From contig JAAESX010000049.1 in the NCBI GenBank assembly GCA_024228935.1, forward strand, positions 1 to 64,000: a DNA stretch of 64,000 nucleotides, in the 5' to 3' direction. The DNA comes from Pseudomonadota bacterium. GTDB taxonomy: Bacteria > Myxococcota_A > UBA796 > CAJQPC01. The notes below the pieces were generated by a model. The model searched no databases, was not told the origin of the DNA, and was given only the letters and a program-made list of their open reading frames with translations. This document shows positions 50,857 to 61,470 of the stretch, in pieces (the first letter of the stretch is position 1; every line of letters begins with the position of its first letter). A program made the translations under genes and the position numbers.

Positions 50857-52056
50857 GTGCTCTCCCTTCTACTGAACTCGGCCATCGCAGGTCCCTTCGC
50901 TCTCGAGGCGGATGGCTACGGCCAGGTGGACTTCGGGTGGCACGATTACGGTGCAGACCAGACGGGCCAGGGCGGCTCCCCGCCGGACAGCAGGCTGGTC
51001 TTCGACCAGACCCGTTTCGTGCTGGAGCTGGAGGGCGAGGCGGAAGGAGGCTGGGCCTTCGAGGCTGAACTGGAGGTCGAGCACGGAGGGACCGGCGCCG
51101 CGCTCGAGCTGGAATTCGAAGAGTTCGGCGAGTACGAAAACGAGGTCGAAGCCGGTGGCGAGGTGGTGCTCGAGCAGCTCTTCCTGGCGAAGAGCGTCGG
51201 CCCCCACGTGACGGTGAAGGCGGGACGCCTGTACGTCGCGTTTGGGCAGCTCTACACCGCCCATCGGCCGACGGATCTGGTCGCTCTACGCCGTCCAGAG
51301 GCCGAGATCACGGTGGTCCCCGCCACCTGGGACGAGATGGGCCTCTCGGTCGAACTCCGGCGCCCCTCTTTCGAGCTCACCGGGCAGGTGGTCAACAGCC
51401 TGGACTCCACCGGCTTCAGCTCCCAGAGCTGGGTGGCCAGCGGCCACCAGCGTCGCTTCGAGGAGGTGCGGGCCACCTCCCTCGCGGGCGTGTTCCGTGT
51501 TGACTTCGTCGCCGTTTCTGGTCTCGTGGCCGGGACCTCCGCCTGGTTCGGTGGCACGACCGGCAACCGCCCCAAGGCTGACATGGCCGGCGTCTTCGCC
51601 CCGCTGCTCCTGGTCGACGCCCACATCGCCCTGAACCGGGGGCCTCTGCGCGCCAACGGCGCCCTCATCTGGGGTTCGCTCTCCGAGGCGCCGCTCATCA
51701 GCGAGAAGAACCGCCGGCTTTCGAACAACCTGGACGTGCTGCGCAGCCCCGTCGCGAACCAGGGGCTCGCCGCCTGGGTCGAGGTGGGCGTCGACGTCCT
51801 CCCGGCAGGGGGCCACCGGCTGGAGCCGCACCTGCGCCTGCAGCGCTACGACACGATGTTCCGCACCGACGAGAGCATCTTCGACAATCCGCGCTTCGAG
51901 CGAACGGTTTCGACCGCTGGCCTCGCCTACTCCACCCGCGACACCGTCGCCGTCAGCCTGGACGCACAGCGCCGCGTGCTGGGTTCGGACGAGTTCCGCC
52001 CGGAGCACTCCGTGCTGCTGTCGTTCGGCTTCATCTACCAAACAAGGACCTCCTGA
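50857..52056 (+). CDS. outer-membrane beta-barrel (porin-like) protein, first gene of the Fur operon
   Basis: 399 residues from the GTG at 50857. A charge-free signal (MLSLLLNSAIAG) is followed by alternating hydrophobic/polar strands rich in aromatic residues and Gly (DFGWHDYGADQTGQG, FEAELEVEHGG, VTVKAGRLYVAFGQLYT), and ends with a barrel-type C terminus (VLLSFGFIYQ, plus TRTS). The GRLYVAFG segment resembles phosphate-selective-porin-like or OprO-type barrels. No TonB box or plug domain is seen, so it is not a TonB-dependent receptor. If the promoter above is right, transcription would start at or near the GTG, giving a leaderless mRNA. It may be the surface channel of the iron-regulated system. 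Confidence 0.8.
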   Translation: MLSLLLNSAIAGPFALEADGYGQVDFGWHDYGADQTGQGGSPPDSRLVFDQTRFVLELEGEAEGGWAFEAELEVEHGGTGAALELEFEEFGEYENEVEAGGEVVLEQLFLAKSVGPHVTVKAGRLYVAFGQLYTAHRPTDLVALRRPEAEITVVPATWDEMGLSVELRRPSFELTGQVVNSLDSTGFSSQSWVASGHQRRFEEVRATSLAGVFRVDFVAVSGLVAGTSAWFGGTTGNRPKADMAGVFAPLLLVDAHIALNRGPLRANGALIWGSLSEAPLISEKNRRLSNNLDVLRSPVANQGLAAWVEVGVDVLPAGGHRLEPHLRLQRYDTMFRTDESIFDNPRFERTVSTAGLAYSTRDTVAVSLDAQRRVLGSDEFRPEHSVLLSFGFIYQTRTS

Positions 52057-53093
52057 TGACTCTCATGTTGCTCGCCTGCACCAACCCCACGGACAGCCAG
52101 ATCGCCTTCGATGACTTCGAGGCCTCCGAGGCCATCGCCCAGGACTTCGCCTGGGAGGTGGTCGTCGCTGACTACGAGCTGCTCGCGGACCGCCTTGGCT
52201 TGCTGGAAGAGGCCGTACTCACCCTGCAGGCCGACCCCGCCCAGGCCAACCTGGAGGCCTCCCAGCAGGCCTGGATCAGCGCCCGCGAGCCCTGGGAGCT
52301 GAGCGAAGGTTTCCTCTTCGGTCCCGTGGACGCTGGCGGCTATGACCCCGCCCTGGACTCCTGGCCGGTCAACCGCACCGACCTGGACGCCGTGCTGGCC
52401 AGCGACGACGTGCTCACCCAGGAGTACGTGAGCAATCTGGACCCGACCCTGAAGGGCTTCCACACCGCCGAGTACCTGCTCTTCGGCGTTGACAGCGGCC
52501 GCACCGCGGACGACCTGAGCGACCGCGAGCTCGAGTACCTTGTCGCCGTCACGGCCGAGATGGCCTCCATCGGTGACCTGCTCGCAAGAGAGTGGACAAA
52601 CAACGGCTACGCCGAGCTGGTCGCCACCGCCGGGGCCCTGGACAACACGGTCTACACCTCGCGCCAGTCCCTTGGCGAGGAGATGGTACGCGGCATGATC
52701 GGCATCCTGGACGAGGTCGCCAACGGCAAGATCGCCGACCCCTACGACGAGGCCGACACCACGCTGGTGGAGAGCCAGTTCAGCTTCAACTCGCTGGCCG
52801 ACTTCTCGGACAACATCCGCAGCGTGCAGAACGTCTACACCGGCGACCTGCCGCAGGGCGGGACCGAGGGTGACGGCCTGGACCTGTACGTGGCCGAGGT
52901 CGACCCCGAGCTCGACGCCCGGGTGCAGCAGGAGCTGATGGCCAGTCTGGCCGCCCTCGAGGCCATCGAGGGCCCCTTCCGTGACGCCATCCTTGACCCC
53001 GACTCTGCCGACGACATCGAGGCGGCACAGGAAGCCATCCGGACCACCCAGACCACCATGGAGCAGGACCTCCTGCGCCTATTCACCAACTGA
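52056..53093 (+). CDS. imelysin-like (peptidase M75/IrpA family) lipoprotein
   Basis: 345 residues, with TGATG overlap with the barrel gene. Signal MTLMLLAC. The imelysin family marks are present: AREPWELSEGFLFGPVDAGGYDPALDSWPVN and the G-x-H-x-x-E motif in KGFHTAEYLLFG, then FSFNSLADFSDNIRSVQNVY. Imelysins are periplasmic or surface four-helix bundle proteins induced by iron starvation, thought to bind metal or haem-related ligands (protease activity is disputed). It agrees with Fur control and with the DUF1111 gene after it. Confidence 0.93.
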   Translation: MTLMLLACTNPTDSQIAFDDFEASEAIAQDFAWEVVVADYELLADRLGLLEEAVLTLQADPAQANLEASQQAWISAREPWELSEGFLFGPVDAGGYDPALDSWPVNRTDLDAVLASDDVLTQEYVSNLDPTLKGFHTAEYLLFGVDSGRTADDLSDRELEYLVAVTAEMASIGDLLAREWTNNGYAELVATAGALDNTVYTSRQSLGEEMVRGMIGILDEVANGKIADPYDEADTTLVESQFSFNSLADFSDNIRSVQNVYTGDLPQGGTEGDGLDLYVAEVDPELDARVQQELMASLAALEAIEGPFRDAILDPDSADDIEAAQEAIRTTQTTMEQDLLRLFTN

Positions 53094-53101
53094 GGTCGAC
53101 C

Positions 53102-54402
<1,301 letters not shown>

Positions 54403-54406
<4 letters not shown>

Positions 54407-57201
54407 CGCTGCTGATGCTGGTGGCCTGCGGGCCGATGGACGCCCAGGAGAGCTTCGAGCTCGAGGTCGTCCCGGTCTTCGAGGCGAGCTGCGCGTCGAC
54501 CACCTGCCACGGCGTCGCCGCAGACGCCGAAGCCAGCGGACAGGTCATCGCCTGGGACACCTTCGTCTTCGAGGTGGACGGGGGGCGCATCGTGGACTCC
54601 GAGCAGGCCCGGGAGGCAGCGCGCCGCGCCATCAACACCGTCGAGGACCCGGCGTTTTCCTCGCTGCTCCGCAAGCCGCTGTCCGTCGAGCAGGGAGGCC
54701 TCCCGCACTACGGCTACGCCAACTTCACCGGGCCCGAGGACCCCGTGTACCAGGCGGTCGCCCGGTGGATCGAGCGGGAGGACCATGGCGGCGAGGATCC
54801 CGAGCCGCTGGACGAGCTCGAGCAGCAGTTCGCCGACACCGTGCAGCCCGCCCTGGTCGAGGGCACCTGCTTGAGCAGCGGCTGCCACGGCCTGGGGGCG
54901 GGAGGCGTCCCCTACGCCCTGGACGTGGGCTACGGCGGCGCGTTCTCGATCGAGGCCACCCGGCACAACTACGAGGAGTCCCTGGAGCAGCTGTCACTGC
55001 ACGGCTTCCCGGACCAGTCGCGGCTGCTGCGCAAGTCCCAGGCGATGGACCGCGGCGTCGCCCACAAGGGCACCAACTTCGACTTCTTCACCGACGCTGG
55101 CGAGCACGCGATCCGGGAGTGGGCCTGCGCCGAGCGCCTGGCCCGGACCGGCCAGGGCTGTGCCGTTGGGCTGCCGATGAGCGGCCTGGTCTTCGTCGGA
55201 GGCCCCGTGGAGCCGGAGCACGCCTTCGAGCTCGAAGGCTACGTCCCCGGCAGCGACCTGTACCTGGCCACCGTGGGCGAGCAGGGGGTCACGGCCCTCG
55301 AGAACCTGACAGAGGAGCTGCACGAGCAGCCCGCCGACGTCCGCGACCCCGCCGTGTCTCCCGATGGCTCCGAGCTGCTGTTCACCATGCGCCGGCAGGA
55401 CGACGAGGGCCACAGCCTGTACTGGATGGACCTGGCCACCCGCGAGGTCACGCGCCTCACCGATGCGCCGGGCAGCGACCGGGACCCCACCTGGGGCGCA
55501 GGGCGAACCATCTGGTTCGTGTCCACCCGGCGCGGCCTGCTGGACGACTCGGGCCAGCGCGCCGACGCGGACCTCTTCAGCCTGGACCTGGACACCGGCG
55601 CGCTCCGCCGCTGGACCTCAACCCCCCACACCGAGCGAAAGCCCGGCTGGTACGACATCGGCCCCAATGGCGGCGAGATCAGCGTCAGCACGCTGCGCGA
55701 GGTGGTGCCCGGAGAGGCCCGCGCCCACCCCTTCCGCTTCCCGCCGAACCTCTCCACCGAGTACCACCAACACTTCGGCGTCTCGCCAGGGCCAGACCTC
55801 TTCTACGACATGCGCGAGACCGCGGATGGCCGCTACGTGGCCATCGTGGGGGACCTGGCCAACGCCTGGCCCGCCGGCCAACTGGGGGTCGTGGACCGCA
55901 ACCTGGGGCCGGAGATCAACGACGGGGCCGAGCCCGCGTTCCAGCTCTACCTTCCGCCGCTGACCCTGATGGACGAGGACTCCTCGCCCTGGGGCGGCAC
56001 CGCCTGGCGTGACCCGGCGCCGCTGGCCGACGGCCGGCTGCTCGCGGCGGCCAGCGCCGAGCCGGTGGACCTGAGCGACCCCGAGGCCACCCCGCGCTTC
56101 CGGATCGAACTGGTGGGCTTCACCGAGGCCCTCGACGGGAGCGGTCCGGTCATGACCGAGCGCGAGGTGCTGGTGGAGCTCGAGGGCCTGTCTGCGTTCG
56201 ACCCGGAGCCCATCTGGCACCACGCCCCCCACCGAAGCGAAGGGCAGCACCAGCCAGAAGGTGACACCGGTCTGTTCCTGCACCACGGCCTGCCCCTGGT
56301 GGACGCGCTGCTGGGCGCCCTGGCCCCGAGCGGCGCACGCCTTCCCCGCCACGACATCGTGGGCGTCCGGCTGGTCGAGGCGCTGCCCACGACCTGGCTG
56401 GACCGCACCCCGCTCGCTCCGGAGGAGACCCGGCATGGCCAGCTGGAGGCCACCAGCGCCGGGCTGGTCCGGCACCCGCCGGCGCGCATTCTGGCCGAGA
56501 TCCCGCTCGCCGCCGACGGCAGCTTCACGGCACGGGTCCCCGCGGACGTGCCCTTCCGCCTGCAGGCCCTCGACCAGGACGGCATGGCCATCGGCACAAT
56601 GCACAACCGCTGGTACGAGGTCGCGGCGGGGCAGGTCGTCATCCAGGGCCTGACGGTGCAGCACGGCTCGGAGCGCTACGGCTCGCTCTGCGCGTCCTGC
56701 CACGGGAACCTGGACGGGGACGACGGCGCCCCTGCCCTGGCTGAGCCCGACATCATGACGGGCGCCTCGCTCACCCTGAGCCGCTACGAGAACCAGGACC
56801 CGCGCCGCCCCATCGAGCCCGAACCGGTCGGCGACGACCTGCTCGAGGTCGACTTCGTGCGGGACGTCCAGCCGGTGCTGGTCGAGCGCTGCTCAAGCTG
56901 CCACGGTCCCCCTTCCCCCGCCGGTGGCCTCAGCCTGACCGCCACGTCGACGCTGTGGTTCTCCGACGCCTACGAGAGCCTCCTGGCCCCCGGAGAGCGC
57001 TCCGGCGGCGGCTTCGACTACGTGGACGGGGACGCGGGCATGGCCTCGAACAGCCTGCTGGTCGAGGTTCTGAGCGGGGAAGAGCTGTCAGCGCCCGGCA
57101 GCTTCGACGGACCGGACCACGTCGAGCACCTCAGCGGAGAGGAGCTCTTGCTGGTCATCCGCTGGGTCGACCTGGGCGCAACCTGGGAGGGCACCCGATG
57201 A
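54403..57201 (+). CDS. large multihaem lipoprotein related to hydrazine-synthase alpha (HZS-alpha-like) with TolB-type propeller
   Basis: 932 residues, GTGA overlap. Signal MTLLMLVAC. Four haem c-type sites: two CX4CH at the N terminus (CASTTCH about 30, CLSSGCH about 156) and two CxxCH at the C terminus (CASCH about 763, CSSCH about 829). The middle has a WD40/TolB-like propeller (AVSPDGSELLFTMRR, TDAPGSDRDPTWG) and the segment DGSFTARVPADVPFRLQALD, the wording of HZS-alpha-related proteins. There is no anammox gene set here, so hydrazine synthesis is not implied; the relatives are diverse secreted cytochromes. Likely a surface electron carrier or redox enzyme in the operon. Confidence 0.88.
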
Positions 57202-57620
57202 CCCTGCTCTTGCTGGCCTGTGCGATAGAGCCCGGCACGATGGACCTGCCTCTGGGCGACCTCGAGCGCTTCGAGCAGGACGTCCAGCCCGTGCTGGTCC
57301 CGACCTGCAGCAGCCCCTCCTGCCACGGCGACGCGTCCCGCCCATTCGAGCTCTACGGCGTGCACCAGCACCGCGCCGACCCGGACGAGGTGTATCTGGA
57401 CACCCCCCTCCGCGACGACGAGGTCTGGCACAACTTCGTTCGGCTCTCGGCCCTCAACACCGGCCTGGTCGAGGCCGAACTCAGCCTGGCGCTGGCCAAG
57501 CCCCTGGACCCCGACGCCGGAGGCGTGCCCCACGAAGGCGGCGCCTGGTTCTCCACCACCGACGACTGGGACTACCTGCTGCTGCGCGCCTGGATCGAAG
57601 ACTCCCTGGAGGAACCATGA
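57198..57620 (+). CDS. small CX4CH-haem lipoprotein
   Basis: 140 residues, ATGA overlap. Signal MTLLLLAC. The segment DVQPVLVPTCSSPSCHGDASRPFELY carries C-x4-C-H and resembles the N-terminal haem segments of the preceding protein, so this may be a duplicated single-haem unit. The rest (residues 60-140) is acidic without further Cys. Probable monohaem electron carrier or subunit partner of the HZS-alpha-like protein. Confidence 0.82.
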   Translation: MTLLLLACAIEPGTMDLPLGDLERFEQDVQPVLVPTCSSPSCHGDASRPFELYGVHQHRADPDEVYLDTPLRDDEVWHNFVRLSALNTGLVEAELSLALAKPLDPDAGGVPHEGGAWFSTTDDWDYLLLRAWIEDSLEEP

Positions 57621-58033
57621 CCGCCCTGCTCAGTCTGGGCCTGCTCGCCGAGCCCATCAAGGCCCCGCCCGAGACCGCCGCGCTCTACGCCCTCACCCCC
57701 GACCACGAGGGCCCGCTGCTGGTGAACTTCTGGGCCAGCTGGTGCTCGCCCTGCGCCGCCGAGCTGCCCCTGCTCGCCCACCTGGACGACGAGGTGGATG
57801 ACCTGCGAGTGGTGCTGGTGAACATCGACCACCAGCGGCGTCGGGCCGAGGCCATGGTCCGCCGGCTGGAGCTGGACCTGCCTGTGATCTACGACACCGA
57901 CGGCGAGCTCACCCGAGCATTCGACCCGGCGGCCCTGCCGTCGAGCTGGCTGCTCGTCGAGGGAGAGGTGCGACAGGTCTACGAGGGAGTCATCGAGATC
58001 GAGCAGGTCCGCCGCGACGTGGAGGCGCTGTGA
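57617..58033 (+). CDS. TlpA/thioredoxin-like periplasmic protein
   Basis: 138 residues. A short signal (MTALLSLGLLAEP) is followed by a thioredoxin fold with VNFWASWCSPCAAELPLL (C43, C46) and the cis-Pro region ALPSSWLLVEGEVRQ. The WCxPC type is that of TlpA/ResA proteins that keep cytochrome CxxCH thiols reduced before haem attachment. Its place directly after five-plus haem c sites fits a dedicated maturation helper. ATGA overlaps on both sides. Confidence 0.92.
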   Translation: MTALLSLGLLAEPIKAPPETAALYALTPDHEGPLLVNFWASWCSPCAAELPLLAHLDDEVDDLRVVLVNIDHQRRRAEAMVRRLELDLPVIYDTDGELTRAFDPAALPSSWLLVEGEVRQVYEGVIEIEQVRRDVEAL

Positions 58034-58215
58034 TCCTGTTCCTCTGGCTGGCCTGCGTGCCGCTGAGGCCCTACGAGCGTGCGCAGCTGCAGGCGCGGCT
58101 GATGGCGGAGCCGCTGGAGGACCTCGAGGGTGGCGCCGATGCCCACGTGCTGGCCGCGCGCGAGTTCGCCACCGGCGCGGCGGTGACCAAGGGGTCGGCC
58201 TGCGGATGCAATTGA
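58030..58215 (+). CDS. DUF4266 small lipoprotein
   Basis: 61 residues, GTGA overlap. Signal MILFLWLAC. The family features are VPLRPYERAQLQARLM near the N terminus and the closing GSACGCN, Gly/Cys-rich. DUF4266 genes are almost always next to DUF3570 and often ApbE or thioredoxin genes, exactly as here. Function unknown. Confidence 0.85.
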   Translation: MILFLWLACVPLRPYERAQLQARLMAEPLEDLEGGADAHVLAAREFATGAAVTKGSACGCN

Positions 58216-59258
58216 TCCTTCTGGGGCTTGCCACGGCGGGCGAGGTCGCCACCCGGGTCGACGTCTACGACGACGGCTGGGTCGAGGTGGTGATGCCCGC
58301 CGTGTCCGTGTCCGTGGACCAGGACCATGGGACGGTCGGCGCTACCTGGACCGCCGACATCCTGAGCGGCGCCACCACCCAGCTCGACGCGGACCTGGTG
58401 AGTTCTGCGACGACCTACAGCGAGACGCGGCACCAGTTGGACGTGCAGGGCCTGACGCGGCGGCACGACTGGCAGCTCGGCGCTGGCCTCAGCGAGAGCC
58501 GGGAGCCCGATCACCGGTCGCACAGCGGAGGGGTCGAGCTGAGCCGCGAGCTCTTCGAGAGCATGAGCACCGTCAGCGTGGGCTACGGACTGAGCGTGCA
58601 GCGCGGCGGGCGCGTCGACCAGGAGCAGGCGTGGCAGCGCTCGGTGGAGCACGCCATGGACCTGACCTGGACCCAGATCCTGGGCCGGCGCACCGTGATG
58701 AGCGTGCTGGTGTACGGCGCGATGGCGCGCTGCGGCGAGCAGCTGGGCTGCTACGCGAACGCCTACCGGTTCGTGCCCCTGGAGAAGGGCCTGGTGGTGC
58801 CCGAGCGCAACCCCCACCAGCTCGGTCGAGCGGCGGCCGCCCTGCGCTTCGCCCAGGCCCTGGGCAACCGGGCGGCGCTGCTCGGCGGCTACCGCTTCTA
58901 CCAGGACACCTGGGAGGTGCGGGCGCACACCGCGGACCTCACCGCCAGGCTGCTGGTGATGGACGAGCGCTTGATGCTCAGCGGGACCGGGCGCTACAGC
59001 AACCAGAGCGGGGCCTTGTTCGGCGCCTCGCCGCAGGTGGCCGACCTGGCCGTCCCCGGGTGGCGCTCCGCCGACCGTGAGCTCTCCGGCTTCGTCAGCC
59101 AGCACGCGGGTCTGCGCGCCGAGTGGTCCTTCTTCGGGGTCGGACCGTGGCTCCGTCTCGGCGTCTCGGCCAGGGGAGCCCGCATGTGGACGACCTACCT
59201 GGAAGGGAGTGAGCGGGCTGCCTGGATGGTCGGTGTGGGGCTCACGGGTGAGCGTTAG
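58206..59258 (+). CDS. DUF3570 outer-membrane-type protein
   Basis: 350 residues. Short signal MQLILLGLATAG. The start (VDVYDDGWVEVVMPAVSVSVD, VGATWTADILSGATTQLDADL) is the DUF3570 signature: a Tyr-x-Asp opening strand and the D-x-x-SGAT motif. The body is strand-rich with alternating residues, fitting a beta-barrel, and the end GVGLTGER is short. It overlaps DUF4266 (10 bp) and ApbE (11 bp). Partner of DUF4266; possible surface component receiving flavin or electrons (inference). Confidence 0.9.
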   Translation: MQLILLGLATAGEVATRVDVYDDGWVEVVMPAVSVSVDQDHGTVGATWTADILSGATTQLDADLVSSATTYSETRHQLDVQGLTRRHDWQLGAGLSESREPDHRSHSGGVELSRELFESMSTVSVGYGLSVQRGGRVDQEQAWQRSVEHAMDLTWTQILGRRTVMSVLVYGAMARCGEQLGCYANAYRFVPLEKGLVVPERNPHQLGRAAAALRFAQALGNRAALLGGYRFYQDTWEVRAHTADLTARLLVMDERLMLSGTGRYSNQSGALFGASPQVADLAVPGWRSADRELSGFVSQHAGLRAEWSFFGVGPWLRLGVSARGARMWTTYLEGSERAAWMVGVGLTGER

Positions 59259-60201
59259 CCTGTGGGTCGCCACCGCGTGGGCCTCGTGGGCGACGGTCTC
59301 GACCGAGGCCATGTCCACCCGCGTCGACCTGAGCCTGCCCGCCGAAGACGCCGAGAAGGCGGAGCTCGCCTGGGAGGTCTTCGCCACGGTCGAGGCCCAG
59401 GCCAACGAGTGGCGCGAGGACTCCCCCATCGGCCGTGTCAATGCCCGGGCTCCCCAGGCCGTAGTCGTGCCCGAGGACGTCTTCGCCCTGGTCCAGAGGG
59501 GGGTCGAACTGGGCGCCCTCACCGGCGGCGCCTTCGACATCTCCTGGGCGGCGCTCTGGGGCTTGTGGGACTTTTCCACCCCCGGGCCCGTTCCAGACGC
59601 CAGAGAGTGCGCCCGCCGCGCTGCCCAGGTGGACTACACCCGGATCGAGCTGGACCCCGAGCAGCTCACGGTGCGGCTGCCCGAGGGCATGAAGATCGGC
59701 CTGGGCGGGCTGGCCAAAGGCCACGCCCTGGACCGGGCCGCCGCAGCCCTGCGCGCCGCCGGAGTGCGCGACTTCGCCCTTTCGGCCGGCGGGCAGGTGC
59801 TCGCCAGCGGCGAGAAGGACGGCCGCCCCTGGCGGGTCGGCGTGCGGGACCCTCGCGGCGCCCCAGACGACTACTTCGCGTTGCTCGACGCCAGCAACAC
59901 CTCCGTGTCCACCAGCGGCGACTACGAGCGGTACTTCGAGCACGACGGCGTGCGCTACCACCACATCCTGGACCCGCGCACCGGCCTCCCAGCCCGCGGG
60001 TTGCGCTCCGCGACGGTGGTGAGCGCGGACGCCACGCTGGCGGACGCGCTGGCCACCGCCCTGATGGTCCTCGGCCGCGACGAGGGCCTCCGGCTGGTCG
60101 CTGAGCTGAAGGGGACGGAAGCGGTCGTGGTGGATGACCATGGGCGGGTCTTCTCCACTGACGGGCTCCAGCTCACCCTGGCCCACGCCCCCCTACCCTG
60201 A
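59248..60201 (+). CDS. apbE: ApbE-type FAD:protein FMN transferase, last gene of the Fur operon
   Basis: 317 residues from a GTG overlapping DUF3570. A signal-like start (MSVSLWVATAWASWA) is followed by the ApbE signatures GLGGLAKGHALDRAA, FALSAGGQVLASG, SVSTSGDYERYF and HHILDPRTGLPA with the metal-binding Asp residues, and DALATALMVLG. ApbE moves FMN from FAD onto a Thr of a target (D/S-G-A-S/T-x-A/S-T motif). A DUF3570-type SGAT sequence lies two genes upstream and is a speculative target. Covalent flavinylation of a surface electron carrier would fit the multihaem neighbours. Confidence 0.93.
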   Translation: MSVSLWVATAWASWATVSTEAMSTRVDLSLPAEDAEKAELAWEVFATVEAQANEWREDSPIGRVNARAPQAVVVPEDVFALVQRGVELGALTGGAFDISWAALWGLWDFSTPGPVPDARECARRAAQVDYTRIELDPEQLTVRLPEGMKIGLGGLAKGHALDRAAAALRAAGVRDFALSAGGQVLASGEKDGRPWRVGVRDPRGAPDDYFALLDASNTSVSTSGDYERYFEHDGVRYHHILDPRTGLPARGLRSATVVSADATLADALATALMVLGRDEGLRLVAELKGTEAVVVDDHGRVFSTDGLQLTLAHAPLP

Positions 60202-60311
60202 AGCTCCTGGCGATCCGGAGTCCTTCAATGGGCCGTACACGATGCGAGGCCTGACGAGGCGCTTCCCGGGGCACGTCAGGGACGGCCTGGGAAGGTCTGG
60301 GACGGGTCCCC

Positions 60312-60387
60312 CTACTCGACGTATCCGGTGAGTTGAGGAATCACCATGGGTTGCGGCTCCTGGGATCAGTTGGTGGGATCACTTTGT
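60312..60387. repeat. 76-bp direct repeat, right copy
   Basis: Same orientation as 50711-50786, about 80% identical, starting CTACTCGACGTATCCGG and ending after GTGGGATCAC. It lies 110 bp after the apbE stop, so the two copies exactly bracket the nine-gene operon. The 276-bp gap between apbE and the next gene holds nothing else but a small GGGAC/GTCCC stem at about 60298-60309. Confidence 0.8.
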
Positions 60388-60477
60388 ACCAGAGCGCCCC
60401 AACACGCAGCTCAAACCTGCCACCGCTCTGGGATACTCAGCTGGTGCACGGCACCGAACCGCACCAGGGAGGGAGTG

Positions 60478-60804
60478 ATGGCCGAGGTCCAACAGCTGCG
60501 CTTGACTGATGCTGGCCGGTGGAGCCCCGACCCAGCGTTCAGCGAGGTGGATTCGCGCACGGTGAAGGGATGGTCCTACCTCGTTCCAGAGCAGCGAACG
60601 GACGATGGACGGCCCGTACATCGGCTTGAGTTGGTCGGCGGGCAGAGGCTCTTCGTAGCGTTCAGCGCTTCAGGTCCCCCGTTGATGGAACACCTCGGCG
60701 TGCAGGCTCCCAAGCTCGACGCCTTCCCGATCGGCGAGGTGCTCCGGAATGACGGAGCTGAAGCCCCGCCTCTCGACGGCGAACTGCCACCTCGCCCTTT
60801 GTGA
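60478..60804 (+). CDS. hypothetical protein
   Basis: 108 residues from the ATG after AGGGAGTG. No domain recognised. It is soluble, with Glu/Pro/Leu-rich composition and a Pro-rich end (APPLDGELPPRPL); no signal or TM. A long in-frame extension upstream to 60346 has no ribosome binding site and overlaps the repeat, so it is not used. Orphan gene in an accessory region. Confidence 0.6.
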   Translation: MAEVQQLRLTDAGRWSPDPAFSEVDSRTVKGWSYLVPEQRTDDGRPVHRLELVGGQRLFVAFSASGPPLMEHLGVQAPKLDAFPIGEVLRNDGAEAPPLDGELPPRPL

Positions 60805-60903
60805 CCTGGCGCGAGCGTCCGTGCCGCCCCCACCCAAAGAGGCCATGACAAGTAGCTCGTTGGGTCAGCGTGGCACGCCGATCAGGCCGGGTCGCTCCCG
60901 TAC

Positions 60904-61149
60904 TCAGTCGAAGACGTTCCGCTTCAGCCACCGTGCCGCTTCGAACGCCCCGTAGCCCACCGCGCCGACGACACCCCAGTGCAGCACGGCTCTTGCGTTG
61001 TCTTCATCGACACCCAACTCCACCGCAGGGCCAATGGCATGCGCGGAGAGCGTCTTTTCCGGGACCCCTGTGAGGGCCTCCGCGACGTTCTTGTCGAGTT
61101 GGTGGAGTCGTCCGCCTTCGAGCGGTGAGAAGGGGTCAGGGATGTTCAT
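60904..61149 (-). CDS. small hypothetical protein with one hydrophobic helix
   Basis: 81 residues. ATG at 61149 is preferred (TTAGGAC ten bases upstream); a GTG at 61158 is in frame. Residues 53-72 (RAVLHWGVVGAVGYGAFEAARW) are hydrophobic enough for a TM or amphipathic helix. Start MNIPDPFSPLEGGRLHQLD is polar. No family recognised. Confidence 0.5.
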   Translation of the reverse strand: MNIPDPFSPLEGGRLHQLDKNVAEALTGVPEKTLSAHAIGPAVELGVDEDNARAVLHWGVVGAVGYGAFEAARWLKRNVFD

Positions 61150-61292
61150 AGCGTTCACGTCCTAAGACCAGGATTGCCCACGACAAGGTGGGCGTCCACC
61201 CTCCGGCGCCGCCAGGGCCACACGCCGCGACCTGCCCCTTCGCGCTGTCGCAATCTGTCACGGGCCCGTGGTGAGGCCGACCGGTTCTCTGG

Positions 61293-61367
61293 GGGCCTGG
61301 AGGACAGGTTTGAACCCTCGAACGCCGACCGTCCTGAGGCCCACCCACCGCGGTAGATCGGCGGTGG
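61293..61367. other. two consecutive stem-loops in a 320-bp gene-free stretch
   Basis: The gap 61150-61470 has no convincing gene. It holds GGGCCT-GG-AGGAC (61293-61305) pairing with GTCCT-G-AGGCCC (61331-61342), then CCACCGC (61345-61351) pairing perfectly with GCGGTGG (61361-61367) around a nine-base loop. The first loop contains GGTTTGAACCC, which is reminiscent of a tRNA T-arm but does not complete a cloverleaf. It may be a structured RNA, a leader of the downstream gene or an attachment-site remnant. Confidence 0.45.
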
Positions 61368-61470
61368 ATGCTCCCCCCGCGGTCGGCGACCACGCTGCGC
61401 CGATGGTTCCACCGATATCGCCCAGGTCCTTGCATAGGGCCGGCCTGCAGCTTCACCGCAGGACAAGCAG

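Noticed and set aside
61293..61342. tRNA-like T-arm (GGTTTGAACCC / minus-strand GGGTTCAAACC)
   Set aside because: The acceptor and other arms cannot be completed to a cloverleaf and no CCA-type end fits; treated as a generic stem-loop.
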